A stretch of DNA of 63,884 nt from Erwinia typographi. Its GTDB lineage: Bacteria > Pseudomonadota > Gammaproteobacteria > Enterobacterales > Enterobacteriaceae. The notes beneath the pieces are model-generated. The model was given only the letters and a program-made list of their open reading frames with translations. It was not told where the DNA came from and did not search any database. The stretch spans positions 1 to 63,884 of the forward strand of contig NZ_JRUQ01000026.1 of assembly GCF_000773975.1 (NCBI RefSeq), written 5' to 3'. Each line of letters opens with the position of its first letter. Position 1 is the first letter of the stretch. The position numbers and the translations under genes were made by a program. Below are positions 43,328-52,594 of this stretch, piece by piece.

Positions 43328-44182
43328 TCAGCCGCCCTGCTTCGCGGATGCGCGGGCTTTATCCACCGCCGCCTGCAGCGCTGCCTGGCTCACCGCGCCG
43401 GGAATGACCGAGACGTTATCTGCACTGGCGCCGGTCACCGGCATCACCACAAAAGCGGGGGTACCCTGAATACCCAGTGCCTTCGCCAGCGCGTTGTTAC
43501 GGTCAAGGGCAGCGGTGGCGGAACCACCCTCTGCCGTGGCCGTGGTGCCGGACTGCTTCACGGCCGCGTCAATATCGGCCGCCGTCAGCTCACCCTCAAT
43601 ATGCCCGGTGGCGTACAGCGCGGCATGGTAGCGGTGGTAGGCTTCAGCACCGCCCAGCTTCCACACTCCCACCCCGGTCTGCGCAGCCGTGGCGGACAGT
43701 GGCCACTTGCCGCCAAAGATGGGCCACTCCTTCCAGACCACGCGGACACCCGGATTAGCCCGGATAAGCGCCTCAACCGCTGGCGCGGTGCGGGAGCAGT
43801 ACACGCACTGGTAGTCAAAGAACTGCACCACCGCGACGTCGCCCTGCGGGTTCAGTACCGGGCTGTCGGGGTCACCGAGCAGCTGAGCCTGCTGTGACAG
43901 CGCCGCCTGCACCGACTGCGTGGCCTGTTTCTGCTGCGCCTGCGCCTGCAGCTTCTGGCTCATCTCAATCAGCAACTCAGGGTGGGAGCGCAGATAATCC
44001 GCCGCGATTTTGCCGATGGCATCCTGCTGGGCAGGGGTGAACGTGCTGTCAGCCGTTTTTACCGGCGGGGTGGTTTCTGCGGCGCCCGACAGGCTGATGG
44101 CGGATGGGGTATACAGACTCACCACGCTCACCCCGACGATCACGGCGGCGGCGAGGGATGCGACGATAATTTTTGGATTCAC
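43328..44182 (-). CDS. DsbA-family thiol oxidoreductase inside the tra operon
   Basis: 284 residues. An N-terminal membrane anchor (~5-23), a helical linker with Gln-rich coiled coil (~75-100) and a DsbA/Com1-like thioredoxin domain with active-site CVYC (126-129) and the cis-Pro loop GIQGTPAFVV (~246-255). F has no such gene here. It probably assists disulfide formation in TraU, TraH and TraN alongside TrbB; the N-terminal helical region is reminiscent of dimerising or trimerising ScsC/Com1-type proteins. Confidence 0.88.
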   Translation of the reverse strand: MNPKIIVASLAAAVIVGVSVVSLYTPSAISLSGAAETTPPVKTADSTFTPAQQDAIGKIAADYLRSHPELLIEMSQKLQAQAQQKQATQSVQAALSQQAQLLGDPDSPVLNPQGDVAVVQFFDYQCVYCSRTAPAVEALIRANPGVRVVWKEWPIFGGKWPLSATAAQTGVGVWKLGGAEAYHRYHAALYATGHIEGELTAADIDAAVKQSGTTATAEGGSATAALDRNNALAKALGIQGTPAFVVMPVTGASADNVSVIPGAVSQAALQAAVDKARASAKQGG

Positions 44183-44206
44183 AGGTTATTCTCCGTAGCT
44201 GAGGGA

Positions 44207-44836
44207 TTAACGGTCTGGCAGACCGTATTCAGTGATGCTGAAAAGTTTCTTCCCGGGCGCCTGAGTCACCCGCGCCGGGATCTGTTTAATGCCGAACTTG
44301 CGTACCAGCGTGCCGGTCTGGTCAAAGAACATCTGTTCGCCCAGCGCTCCGGCGCTGTCGCGCACGTTGCCGTTCACCAGGATGACCTTGCGTACGGCGG
44401 TGGTGGTCTGCTGCGCTTTCATCCAGGCAATCTGGCGTTCGTCGTCTCCGTCAATGAAGTACAGCGTCTCGTCAAACACCGGGATAATGTCGAAGGGGTT
44501 CACCTGCTGGCCTTTACGGGCGAACACCGTGCCGTTCTGGTCGGCCAGGTCTTTTGTCACCGTGAAGGTCGGGTCAAACAGCCGGGTGTGCGTCTCTTTC
44601 GCGGTGACCAGCCCTTCCACCGGCGGTGGCCGCAGCGCGTCCTCCTCCGCCCGCTTCTGCATCTCCTGCTGCACCGCCTCCGGGGACTGCCCGGCGAAGT
44701 GCTGCTGCAGGTTGTTTTTCATCACGCCAATAAGGTCGTGCTCGGCAATCCCCCAGGTGTCGCCATAGGTACCGAGGTTCGCGGCGGTCGCCGGAAGCGC
44801 GGCGGCCAGCAGCAGCGCGGTGAGCATCGTCTTCAT
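44207..44836 (-). CDS. traW: F-type T4SS assembly protein TraW
   Basis: 209 residues (F: 210) with signal peptide ending ATAANLG. The N-terminal LGTYGDTWGIAEHDL and the C-terminal FGIKQIPARVTQ are typical of TraW, which pairs with TrbC in the periplasm. Overlaps the preceding small gene by four bases. Confidence 0.95.
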   Translation of the reverse strand: MKTMLTALLLAAALPATAANLGTYGDTWGIAEHDLIGVMKNNLQQHFAGQSPEAVQQEMQKRAEEDALRPPPVEGLVTAKETHTRLFDPTFTVTKDLADQNGTVFARKGQQVNPFDIIPVFDETLYFIDGDDERQIAWMKAQQTTTAVRKVILVNGNVRDSAGALGEQMFFDQTGTLVRKFGIKQIPARVTQAPGKKLFSITEYGLPDR

Positions 44837-45036
44837 GCTGTATCCTTATTTACCACCGGGCGTTTAAGCCGCTGGCAGGTCGCCTTTGCCTGCTCTGTTG
44901 CCGTCATGCAGGCAACGATGGCGGTCACCGGCACCTCCGGGCGGCGGCACAGGCGGCGGTATTTCACCATCAGGGCGCGGTAGCGTATCTGCGCCATGCG
45001 CCACGCCTGCAGTTCAGGACTGAGGGTTGTTTTCAT
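44833..45036 (-). CDS. Small basic protein between trbI and traW
   Basis: 67 residues, rich in Arg/Lys, no membrane segment or signal. The stop overlaps the traW start (ATGA type), which argues that it is translated. Unknown; no F counterpart recognised. Confidence 0.5.
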   Translation of the reverse strand: MKTTLSPELQAWRMAQIRYRALMVKYRRLCRRPEVPVTAIVACMTATEQAKATCQRLKRPVVNKDTA

Positions 45037-45073
45037 CGCGGTGTCTCCTGTGGGTTCCTGTGACCGGGCCGCG

Positions 45074-45442
45074 TTACGGCGCCTTTGCGGCCGGGGCGGT
45101 TTTTTCCTGCATGGCGCTGGCCAGCCGCGTGCGGATGTCCGCCGTCACGTCCGGCACGCCCCTGACGGCGGCAGCACTGACCAGAATGCTGGCGTGATGC
45201 TGCTGTGCGTATTCCAGGGTGACGGCATTCATGTTGCGGTCAAAGCGGGTGAGCAGCTGACGCCGCTGCGCGTCGTCCAGCTCCAGCTTCGCGCTCTGGC
45301 GGATAAAGGCGTTGACCGTGCCCTTCATGTCGAAAGTCACCAGCACCGGCGGGCGCAGCAGGTAAAACCAGGCGGCACAGCAGCAGACCAGCGAGATAAG
45401 GACAGACAGCAGGATGGTGACTAATGGGCTGAGCGTTTTCAC
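45074..45442 (-). CDS. trbI: Inner-membrane pilus protein TrbI
   Basis: 122 residues (F: 128) with one N-terminal membrane helix (~8-28) and a periplasmic part: VLVTFDMKGTVNAFIRQSAKLELDD is typical of TrbI. It affects pilus extension and retraction. The start overlaps the traC stop by four bases. Confidence 0.92.
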   Translation of the reverse strand: MKTLSPLVTILLSVLISLVCCCAAWFYLLRPPVLVTFDMKGTVNAFIRQSAKLELDDAQRRQLLTRFDRNMNAVTLEYAQQHHASILVSAAAVRGVPDVTADIRTRLASAMQEKTAPAAKAP

Positions 45443-48045
45443 AGTGGCATTCCCCGCAGCACGTTAAGGATGTCCCGCTTGTGCGGGTCGTTCTGAGCCA
45501 TTTCAAAGATGATGTCCTTGATATCCGCCCCTTCCTTCAGGCGCTTTTCCCGGTACATGAAGTCTTCCCCTTTTGACGAGAACAGCCCGTCGCTCAGCGG
45601 GTCGAGCAGCAGCCGGTGAAAGCTGGAGTACTGCCCGACGCTGACCAGAAAGGCGCTGTAGAGCGCTTTCTTGGCTTCGGGGAACTTGCGGATCATCGCC
45701 CACTCCATCTCGCTGAACGCCTGCGGCTCCTCCCGCTCAAAGTCGGTGAAGTCCTTCGCATCCTGCATACAGGTGAATTTGAAGGAGGAATTGGAGTAGG
45801 CCGCCAGCGCCGCCGTGGAGAGGTTCTTGTCGCGGATACCCTGGGTCACCGTGCCGTAGGAGCCGCCGTGACGGCGCACGGTGCGGTAGCCCTCCTCAAT
45901 GAAGTCTTTGATTTTCTCGCTGGAGCCGCCGAGCAGCTTCCAGCCTTCATCAATGATGTTGAGCTTCTTCTGCGCACGCGAGGTGCTGTACATCATGTTC
46001 TCGTTCCAGATCATGATGGTGAACAGGATGGCCGCCAGCAGGTCGCGCTGCTTGCGCATGTCGCCCAGCTCCGTCACCACAAACTGCAGGTCCGGACGCA
46101 GCGTCGGCTCCGAGGAATTGAAGTAGTGTCCGTACACCCCCTTCGTGGAGAACTTGGCCAGCAGCGTGGTGATTTCCTCAATGCGCCCGCCGATCTGCGC
46201 GGAGTACTGGCGGGTGACGTCATTCTGGCGTTTCTTCAGGTACTCAATGACGTGATCGATACGCATGTCCTGCTGGTACTGCGGCCAGGACTCGGTGATT
46301 GACTCCAGGATAAGCGACTCATGCACCTCATCCAGCAGGCCGTTGGGGCTGGCCAGAATGCACAGCTGATCGCGGATGCGCTCGGCGGCCTGGCTGATAT
46401 CCGTGACGTTGGCAAAGGGGTTAAAGCGCAGCGTCTCGCCGTTGATGTAGGTGCCGCCCATACTGCTGCAGAACGCCTTGTAGCTGTCGCCGATATCCTG
46501 AATCGACACCAGCCCGCCCGTGTCCAGTACCGAGCGGGCGATGGACTGTGCCAGTACCGATTTCCCGGCGCCCGAGGTGCCCGACATAAACCAGTTAAAG
46601 TTAGTGTTGGGCAGGTTCGGGTCAAACACGTCAATAAAGGCTATCTGGTTGCGGAAGCTCGGGATAAGGATGCCCGAGGCGCACAGCTTGTTATCGCCGA
46701 TAACCGGCAGCAGGTTGACCGCATTAAAGGTTTCGGCCCGCTGGATGGCGCCGGTCTTTTTGCAGTCGCCCCACAGCTTCTTACTGGACATTGCAAACGG
46801 CAGGGTCGCCAGCAGGTTACGGATCTGCATAAAGTCGGCACGCACAACAAAGCGCAGCCCCTGCGAGGCAAAGCTGTTGCGAGTCGCCTCCGTGTAGCGG
46901 GAGGTGAGATCGTCGTCGTCCGGACAGAACAGCATGATGCCGTAGAAGTAACTGCTCATGGAGGTCTGGTTTGCCAGCAGGCGCGTGCGGGCATCCTTCC
47001 ACTCCGCGTGCTCACGCACGATGGAGGGGATGAACTTGGCGTAACTGGTGTTAACCCGTGAATCCAGCGCCAGAAAACGGCTGTTGGCCTCCCCGATACT
47101 TTTTTCCTGCTTTTCGGTGTTCAGCACCATCGAGAAGATGAACGGACAGGGAATGCCTTTTGTCGGCGACATCAGGTCGGCGATCAGGTCACCGTTCTGC
47201 CACAGGTAGTGCTCTTCGGGATTTTTTTCAAGGTTCAGGTTCACCATGCGGGTGACAAACGGCTTTTCCTGCGGGTCAGTGCCTTTAATCCGGATATGGG
47301 ACGGTTTGATCCGCCAGGACGTTGATCTGTCCACGAACTGAGTGTTCAGGTCAGCACCCGGATCGTAGGGGACGCCGTAGCCGTCCAGTCGCTGCGTGTC
47401 GTGGTTAATCAGCCCGCGCATGATGCCGCTGAACTCATCCACCCCGATGGCCCGGGTGAAGATATCGGCGGAGACCAGCGCGTTAATCAGGTTGCGCCGC
47501 ACGTCGCGCACCCGGATAAAGTCCGTTTCACTGACGTTTTTCACCGGCTGCGACCAGATAAAGAACAGCCGGTAGTCGCGTAGCGTCAGCGGGTGGCCCA
47601 TCCCGTTACTGAAGGTATTTCTGGCGCCGTTCAGGTAAAAGCGGGTGGTGATGTCGTTACACTCCTCCGCCCGGTGGCCCTGCCAGGAAAAATCCTTCAG
47701 GCCATACTGCACCTGGTCTTTTATGGCGCTGCTGGAGACCAGCATTACCTGCAGCGGGGTGCCACGCGGTACGGTGTCCCGGGCCAGCGTTTCCAGGCTT
47801 TCGGCCAGCTGCTCGTTGGCGCCAATCAGCGGCTGGGATTCAAGTACGAAGCCGAGGGAACTGCGGTTGACCCAGATCTGCGACTCACTGTCATAGTCGG
47901 CGAACGGCAGCAGGTCACGGATGTGGGGAAAGTCCAGCTGCTCCAGCTTTTCGCGGGTCTCGGCGGTGGTGTCGCGCTCGCCCAGGATATCGGTGACGGT
48001 GTTCACCACGCTGAGCGGGTCAAAATGAAACTTGGGTATTTTCAT
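45439..48045 (-). CDS. traC: T4SS ATPase TraC (VirB4 family)
   Basis: 868 residues (F: 875). Walker A GTSGAGKSV at ~489-497, Walker B region LNIIDEGWKLLGG (~695-707), and the conserved MSPTKGIPCPF segment earlier. It is a cytoplasmic ATPase bound to the membrane, energising pilus assembly. Confidence 0.96.
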   Translation of the reverse strand: MKIPKFHFDPLSVVNTVTDILGERDTTAETREKLEQLDFPHIRDLLPFADYDSESQIWVNRSSLGFVLESQPLIGANEQLAESLETLARDTVPRGTPLQVMLVSSSAIKDQVQYGLKDFSWQGHRAEECNDITTRFYLNGARNTFSNGMGHPLTLRDYRLFFIWSQPVKNVSETDFIRVRDVRRNLINALVSADIFTRAIGVDEFSGIMRGLINHDTQRLDGYGVPYDPGADLNTQFVDRSTSWRIKPSHIRIKGTDPQEKPFVTRMVNLNLEKNPEEHYLWQNGDLIADLMSPTKGIPCPFIFSMVLNTEKQEKSIGEANSRFLALDSRVNTSYAKFIPSIVREHAEWKDARTRLLANQTSMSSYFYGIMLFCPDDDDLTSRYTEATRNSFASQGLRFVVRADFMQIRNLLATLPFAMSSKKLWGDCKKTGAIQRAETFNAVNLLPVIGDNKLCASGILIPSFRNQIAFIDVFDPNLPNTNFNWFMSGTSGAGKSVLAQSIARSVLDTGGLVSIQDIGDSYKAFCSSMGGTYINGETLRFNPFANVTDISQAAERIRDQLCILASPNGLLDEVHESLILESITESWPQYQQDMRIDHVIEYLKKRQNDVTRQYSAQIGGRIEEITTLLAKFSTKGVYGHYFNSSEPTLRPDLQFVVTELGDMRKQRDLLAAILFTIMIWNENMMYSTSRAQKKLNIIDEGWKLLGGSSEKIKDFIEEGYRTVRRHGGSYGTVTQGIRDKNLSTAALAAYSNSSFKFTCMQDAKDFTDFEREEPQAFSEMEWAMIRKFPEAKKALYSAFLVSVGQYSSFHRLLLDPLSDGLFSSKGEDFMYREKRLKEGADIKDIIFEMAQNDPHKRDILNVLRGMPL

Positions 48046-48425
48046 TCAGTGGCGTCCTCGTCGGTGTCGGGCACCCTGCACAGGGTCATGCGGTCGATAC
48101 GCTCTATTTCGGCCAGGATAAGGGCCGCGGCTTTGATCAGATCACGACGGGGTGTCGTGGACCGGAACAGGTCATGACGCCACGGCCAGGCAGCAGGCAC
48201 CGTATTATTGTGTGGGTTAGCAGCCTGAAGGGCATACGCTGCGCCAGCATTGGCCAGCACCCCATGACGGTATCTGTCGTCACCGGCTGGCGTGTGTCCG
48301 GCGGTTGTCATCTGACGACGGCGTTCATTTTTTACGTCGTTAAGGACATCTTCAGCGATCAGTTTGCTGACCGGCACCTGCTCAGGCATGCCCGGCGGGT
48401 TCATTTTTTTTCGGACTTTACGCAT
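48042..48425 (-). CDS. Phage-like conserved protein between traV and traC
   Basis: 127 residues. The C-terminal pattern WPWRHDLFRSTTPRRDL then KAAALILAEIERIDR is typical of a family found in many phages and some plasmids, of unknown function. The stop overlaps the traC start by four bases, so it is cotranslated. F has traR and other small genes in this area but not this one. Confidence 0.7.
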   Translation of the reverse strand: MRKVRKKMNPPGMPEQVPVSKLIAEDVLNDVKNERRRQMTTAGHTPAGDDRYRHGVLANAGAAYALQAANPHNNTVPAAWPWRHDLFRSTTPRRDLIKAAALILAEIERIDRMTLCRVPDTDEDATE

Positions 48426-48434
48426 GCGTGTTCC

Positions 48435-48989
48435 TTACATCACGATGCCGTTCCAGTCCGACGGACCGGAGACGGTGTAAATCACCTCACCCATGTGGGC
48501 GTTGTTGTCGGGGGAGACGTAAGGGGCTATCCAGATACGCTCAACGCCGTCAGGCTTGCGGAACGCGGAGGACGGCTCCGGCCAGCAGTGCAGGGCGTTA
48601 CAGGTGGCGGGCGCATCGCGGCTGACGTAACGCTGGTTATTCACCTGCGTGAACGGCCGCACGCCTGACGTTCCGTCGGTGCGCAGGACGATGGGCGCCG
48701 GTGAGGCAACAGACACCGGCTGGCCGGAAATCACCGGCTGCACGTCGAGCCGGATATCACCGGTGTCCATCAGCCGGTACTGCTCCAGGGATATCCCTCC
48801 GGCGACGGCCGTGGCCGCTGCCCCTGCGGGGGCGTTGCGGCTGGCACCGGCAGACATATCGTCGGCCTGCGACATCCAGATGCCGGAGTCTTTCGCCGGT
48901 TTGTCGAACTCAAAGTCGCCGTTCATGCCCGCGCAGCCGGTCAGTACCAGCGCCAGCAGACAGACGATAACGCTGCGTGCATCAGTCAT
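48435..48989 (-). CDS. traV: Outer-membrane core lipoprotein TraV
   Basis: 184 residues from ATG 48989, behind GGAGAAC; a longer in-frame start lacks a signal peptide. Lipobox LTGC with Cys19. The N-terminal GMNGDFEFDKPAKDSGIWM matches the TraV pattern with its spaced conserved residues (Cys pair further on: CNALHCWPE). It forms the outer-membrane core complex with TraK and TraB. Confidence 0.93.
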   Translation of the reverse strand: MTDARSVIVCLLALVLTGCAGMNGDFEFDKPAKDSGIWMSQADDMSAGASRNAPAGAAATAVAGGISLEQYRLMDTGDIRLDVQPVISGQPVSVASPAPIVLRTDGTSGVRPFTQVNNQRYVSRDAPATCNALHCWPEPSSAFRKPDGVERIWIAPYVSPDNNAHMGEVIYTVSGPSDWNGIVM

Positions 48990-49042
48990 GGTGTTCTCCA
49001 GTTTGATGATGAATGAGTCAGATGTTGTGGAGCAGGCGCTGT

Positions 49043-50365
49043 TCACTGCGCCCCCTTCGGTTGCTGCGGAGCCTGCCTGCCCGGGGTGACAAAGTCATCC
49101 ATCTGTAGGGTCTGTGCATCGCCAAGCTTGCCGACCAGCTCCGGCGGCAGCCCGCTGTTACCGGCGGCCTGGGTGGTTGTGTCGGCCACCTTCGTGGTGG
49201 CTTTCTTCGCCAGCTCTGCAGCAGCTTTGTCTTCCACGAACTCCGCCTTAAAGCCCTCAATAAACACCACCTCCACGCGGTTGGCGGCACCGATCGGGAT
49301 GATGGGGTGATACTGCTCGGCGCGTTCGATGTAGTAATCCGCCAGCTTGTCGGCCGCCTTACTCACCCCGCCGCCGATGGCGCCACGGGCCACATCGCCG
49401 CCGCTGACGCTGGCGGTGGCACCGACGCCGACGGCGGTCTGGCCAACCTGAGAGACTGAGTTACCGAGGCCACCCAGGGCACCGGCGGTAAAGGCCAGCC
49501 CGAGGATTTTGCCGTTACGCATCACCGGCACGCCCTTAATGCCGTTTTTGCCGTAGAAGGCGACGTGTCCCTTCACCGCCTGGTCAATGTGCTTACCGTC
49601 AATGATGCAGGAGAGGCGCTGCAGCTGGACGATGGCGCGTTCACTGGAGATATCGCCGTAGGCGGCAGCGGTGACAAAGCAGTTATCCAGTCGGCCGAGC
49701 TTCTGGTTGCCGGGCAGGTGCGCCTGACCTTTCAGCTTGAACTGCATCGGCACCAGGTTGTTCTCCCCCCTGACAGACGCGTTGGCGTCGGCGCCCTCGA
49801 TGGTGATGGCATCCGAGAAGGTGCCGGTCGGTATCCAGAACGAGGTGTCCTTCACCGGCGGCTTCCACTGGTCGGTGTCCAGCAGCGCGTTGTCTATCTG
49901 ACCCGGCACCACCGGCGGCGGCCCCACGCGATATTCCGTACGCACGCCCGCCGGAGTGGCGCCCGGCGCTGCCGTCTGCGCCCCGGCCGGGGGCTGTTTG
50001 TCCAGCTTCGCCTGCAGGCTGGTCACCAGCTGCGTGAGCGTCTGGTTATTCTGCGCCATCTGCTTCATCTGCTCTTCCAGCGAGCCGAACTGCTTCTTCA
50101 TGCTCTCCAGCCCCTCCTTTGCCTGCTTCTCCCTGAGCTGGGCATCGAGCAACACCGAGTTCTGCCCTGCCCCGTCGAAGGTGTTGGCCACGGAGCCGCC
50201 GGTCAGGTCCGGCTCAGCCGTCGCGGCGTCACCGGCAGGCTTTTCTTTCGGGGCGCTGGCCCGGTGGTTAAGGAAGTAAAGCGCCCCCACCACCAGGATG
50301 AACACCCCGGCGATGATGGCCAGCAGGCGGCGCTGCTTACCCTGAATCAGCCGGTTAATGTTCAT
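49043..50365 (-). CDS. traB: T4SS core protein TraB (VirB10 family)
   Basis: 440 residues (F: 475). One N-terminal membrane helix (~12-30), then a coiled coil (~75-125, LREKQAKEGLESMKKQFG), a Pro-rich linker, and the VirB10-type beta domain (LDTDQWKPPVKDTSFWIPTG onwards). It spans the periplasm and links TraK/TraV to the inner membrane. It overlaps traK by 11 bases. Confidence 0.95.
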   Translation of the reverse strand: MNINRLIQGKQRRLLAIIAGVFILVVGALYFLNHRASAPKEKPAGDAATAEPDLTGGSVANTFDGAGQNSVLLDAQLREKQAKEGLESMKKQFGSLEEQMKQMAQNNQTLTQLVTSLQAKLDKQPPAGAQTAAPGATPAGVRTEYRVGPPPVVPGQIDNALLDTDQWKPPVKDTSFWIPTGTFSDAITIEGADANASVRGENNLVPMQFKLKGQAHLPGNQKLGRLDNCFVTAAAYGDISSERAIVQLQRLSCIIDGKHIDQAVKGHVAFYGKNGIKGVPVMRNGKILGLAFTAGALGGLGNSVSQVGQTAVGVGATASVSGGDVARGAIGGGVSKAADKLADYYIERAEQYHPIIPIGAANRVEVVFIEGFKAEFVEDKAAAELAKKATTKVADTTTQAAGNSGLPPELVGKLGDAQTLQMDDFVTPGRQAPQQPKGAQ

Positions 50366-51086
50366 CGCTCACCTCCCCCTTCGTGCGGTAGAGCACGATG
50401 ACCGACACGCGCCCGCCCGGCTCCAGCACGTCCAGACGGGGATGGAAGGCCACCGCCATGACGCCGGGTGACCAGAAGTAGCGCTCGCTGAGTTTGATGC
50501 GCTGTGAGGTGATGCCGGTGATATCGGTGCGCACGATGCGCACGCTCCGGCCCTGCCAGGCGCTGACCGGCCGCAGGGAGAACGACTGCAGCACGCTGTC
50601 GCTGACCGGCATCGCCGTGTTCTTCGTGTACACGTAACCGGCGGGCAGCCGGTTGTTGACAAAGCGGCTCACGAGAGTGCTGACCAGTCCGCTGTAGCCG
50701 GTCTGGGTCTGCTCCCACCTGGCCGCCTCCTCCGTTCCCCGGATGGCCGGGTTATCGACGGTCAGCGTCAGGCCCGGACGTTTACCCGGCGTCGCCTGCG
50801 CTGAGAAGCTGTAGCCCGAGGCGGTCTGCACGAACAGGGTGAAGGGCTTCTGTGAGACGGTGGAGAACAGCACCCCGCCGTCCGGCGTCGGCGATTTTGC
50901 CGTCAGCACGCCCTGCGTGGCCTGCACGGCAACAATCCGGTCATCGTTCACGCGGATGGCGTTGGGGTCGGTGTTACTGACCGCAAGCACCACACGGGCG
51001 CCCGGGTTGAGCGTCAGCTGCTGGGCCAGGGCGGGCAGCGCGGATAACAGCAGCAGCGTGCCGGTAAGGAGACGTTTACTGCGCAT
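50355..51086 (-). CDS. traK: T4SS core protein TraK (VirB9/secretin-like)
   Basis: 243 residues (F: 242) with signal peptide ending ALAQQ. The segment LTLNPGARVVLAVSNTDPNAIRV is the usual TraK start of the mature protein. It is part of the outer-membrane core ring with TraV and TraB. Overlaps traE by 11 bases. Confidence 0.95.
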   Translation of the reverse strand: MRSKRLLTGTLLLLSALPALAQQLTLNPGARVVLAVSNTDPNAIRVNDDRIVAVQATQGVLTAKSPTPDGGVLFSTVSQKPFTLFVQTASGYSFSAQATPGKRPGLTLTVDNPAIRGTEEAARWEQTQTGYSGLVSTLVSRFVNNRLPAGYVYTKNTAMPVSDSVLQSFSLRPVSAWQGRSVRIVRTDITGITSQRIKLSERYFWSPGVMAVAFHPRLDVLEPGGRVSVIVLYRTKGEVSDEH

Positions 51087-51651
51087 CAGGAACCTCCAGG
51101 AAAGCGCTCCAGCAGAGCCGGTCGTTACGGATATCGGTGCGGATGCGGTAGTGCTTCGGCACCGGGGCGGCGGTGTGCATGCCGTAGGTCAGGGAGAGCT
51201 GGCCGGTGATGTCGACCACCCCCGACCCGGCCCACACCCGGAAGTCTTTCGGGTAGAACACCGAGCCGCCGTCGTTGGTGGTGACGCGGGCCTTCTCCTC
51301 CGCCAGCACCGGCTTCAGGGTTTTCTCCGCGCCGTCACAGGCGGACGCCAGCAGCATTTCATGGCTGTCGGCGGCGTTTTCACTGTTGATGTTGAGGCGC
51401 AGGTTCAGCCAGCTCAGCGCCATCAGGCGCAGGTAGCGGGCATCGCCCCGCTGACCGGTGAAGCTGAACGGCGTGTCTGCGCCATACGGGATAAGGATGG
51501 TTTCGCGGTTATTCACGAGCCGTGCCATCAGCGCACGGTTGTCGCTGTACATGCGCCAGCACAGGCCAAGCGCGAGGATAACCATGACCAGCAGCACCAT
51601 AAGGGCGATGGCCATGTTGCGGTTGCCCGCCGTACGCAGTCTGTATTCCAT
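51076..51651 (-). CDS. traE: Inner-membrane T4SS protein TraE (VirB5/8-like)
   Basis: 191 residues (F: 188) with one N-terminal membrane helix (~15-36) and a periplasmic domain containing VYPKDFRVWAGSGVVDI-type sequence. Typical TraE; required for pilus assembly. Confidence 0.95.
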   Translation of the reverse strand: MEYRLRTAGNRNMAIALMVLLVMVILALGLCWRMYSDNRALMARLVNNRETILIPYGADTPFSFTGQRGDARYLRLMALSWLNLRLNINSENAADSHEMLLASACDGAEKTLKPVLAEEKARVTTNDGGSVFYPKDFRVWAGSGVVDITGQLSLTYGMHTAAPVPKHYRIRTDIRNDRLCWSAFLEVPDAQ

Positions 51652-51664
51652 AGGACCTCAGTGG

Positions 51665-51961
51665 TCAGGAGACCCAGTGCCGCTTGTAGCTCTCCGGCAG
51701 CGCGTTGATGAAAAAGCGCATCACGGAGGTGGGCAGACACCAGTAAGCGAGATTGAGAAGGTACTGAGAACCACGGCCTTTTTTGAGGTGACGAATTCCG
51801 ACAATGGCGATAAGAAGCGTGGGGCCGAATATCCACAGGTTCATGAATATTGCCATCAGCGCGAGCGGTACGTAGATACAGAACTCGTCCGGTGGCAGCC
51901 CCACAAAGCGCCTCTGTCCGGAAAACGTAGCCGCGTACTGATACCGGTTACGTTTGTCCAT
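51665..51961 (-). CDS. traL: Inner-membrane T4SS protein TraL (VirB3 family)
   Basis: 98 residues (F: 91). Two adjacent membrane segments (~28-65), with a short basic C-terminal part (LNLAYWCLPTSVMRFF...ALPESYKRHWVS). The size, place between traA and traE, and the C-terminal signature identify TraL. Confidence 0.93.
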   Translation of the reverse strand: MDKRNRYQYAATFSGQRRFVGLPPDEFCIYVPLALMAIFMNLWIFGPTLLIAIVGIRHLKKGRGSQYLLNLAYWCLPTSVMRFFINALPESYKRHWVS

Positions 51962-51975
51962 CAGGCACCTTTCAG

Positions 51976-52305
51976 TTAAGATGGGATAATGCTGAACGCG
52001 ATATTGATGAAGACCATGACCGCTGCAATCCCGCCAAACATAATGAGATTTTTAGTTTTCACGTAGGTGAAGACGGCCATCAGGATCTCAAGCAAATAAA
52101 GCACCCACACAATTGTACTTGAGCCGCCGAACGTATCGTTAATCGTTGTTTTTCCACCAGAAAACAGGTCTTCTGCGTGGGCTGACAACGCCGGTACGCT
52201 GAGCATTGCAACCGTCAGCATTAAGGCCTTTTCCTTCACCTTCTCCCACGCTACCGCCCCTGCCTTGCGACAGTCCTTCATAAACAACAGAGCCTTGCCT
52301 TTCAT
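51976..52305 (-). CDS. traA: F-type propilin TraA
   Basis: 109 residues. A long signal region ends SAHA at residue 44, giving a mature pilin of ~65 residues beginning EDLFSGGKTTINDTFG, comparable to F pilin (70). Two hydrophobic segments (~62-80 and ~88-106) separated by the basic loop KTKN match the two-helix pilin fold. TraQ, the F chaperone for propilin, is not seen. It is the first gene of the transfer operon; the start has GAGGATC upstream. Confidence 0.92.
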   Translation of the reverse strand: MKGKALLFMKDCRKAGAVAWEKVKEKALMLTVAMLSVPALSAHAEDLFSGGKTTINDTFGGSSTIVWVLYLLEILMAVFTYVKTKNLIMFGGIAAVMVFINIAFSIIPS

Positions 52306-52594
52306 ATTCAGATCCTCAGAAAGGGGTTATAGTTAACGTCAGTTTTTTCTTAATGCGCCGGACGTTTCCGGTGTGTTCATCTCTCATTTCAGGAATGTTG
52401 TGATGTCGCCCTCCCGCGTTTTCGTGAATGATTAATTACAGTTCTGAGCGGTTTCTTTACGAAACAGGGAAGATTTACGCCCTTTTTTTTGGAACATCAA
52501 ATTAGTTAAATCGATCTTATAGATCGATGAAATTGATCGATTAAACGAAACAACACAGAAGAATAATTAATAGATTGATATATAAGGGGAATTA
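52306..52594. promoter_or_regulatory. Divergent control region between traA and the HTH-array regulator
   Basis: An AT-rich 289-bp region that must contain the transfer-operon promoter (leftward) and the regulator promoter (rightward). The clearest signal is at 52510-52542: ATCGATCTTATAGATCGAT (52510-52528) is a near-palindrome and is followed by AATTGATCGATT (52531-52542). Together they hold repeated GATCGA units, a likely operator. No TraY/TraJ-type site was recognised. Confidence 0.55.
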
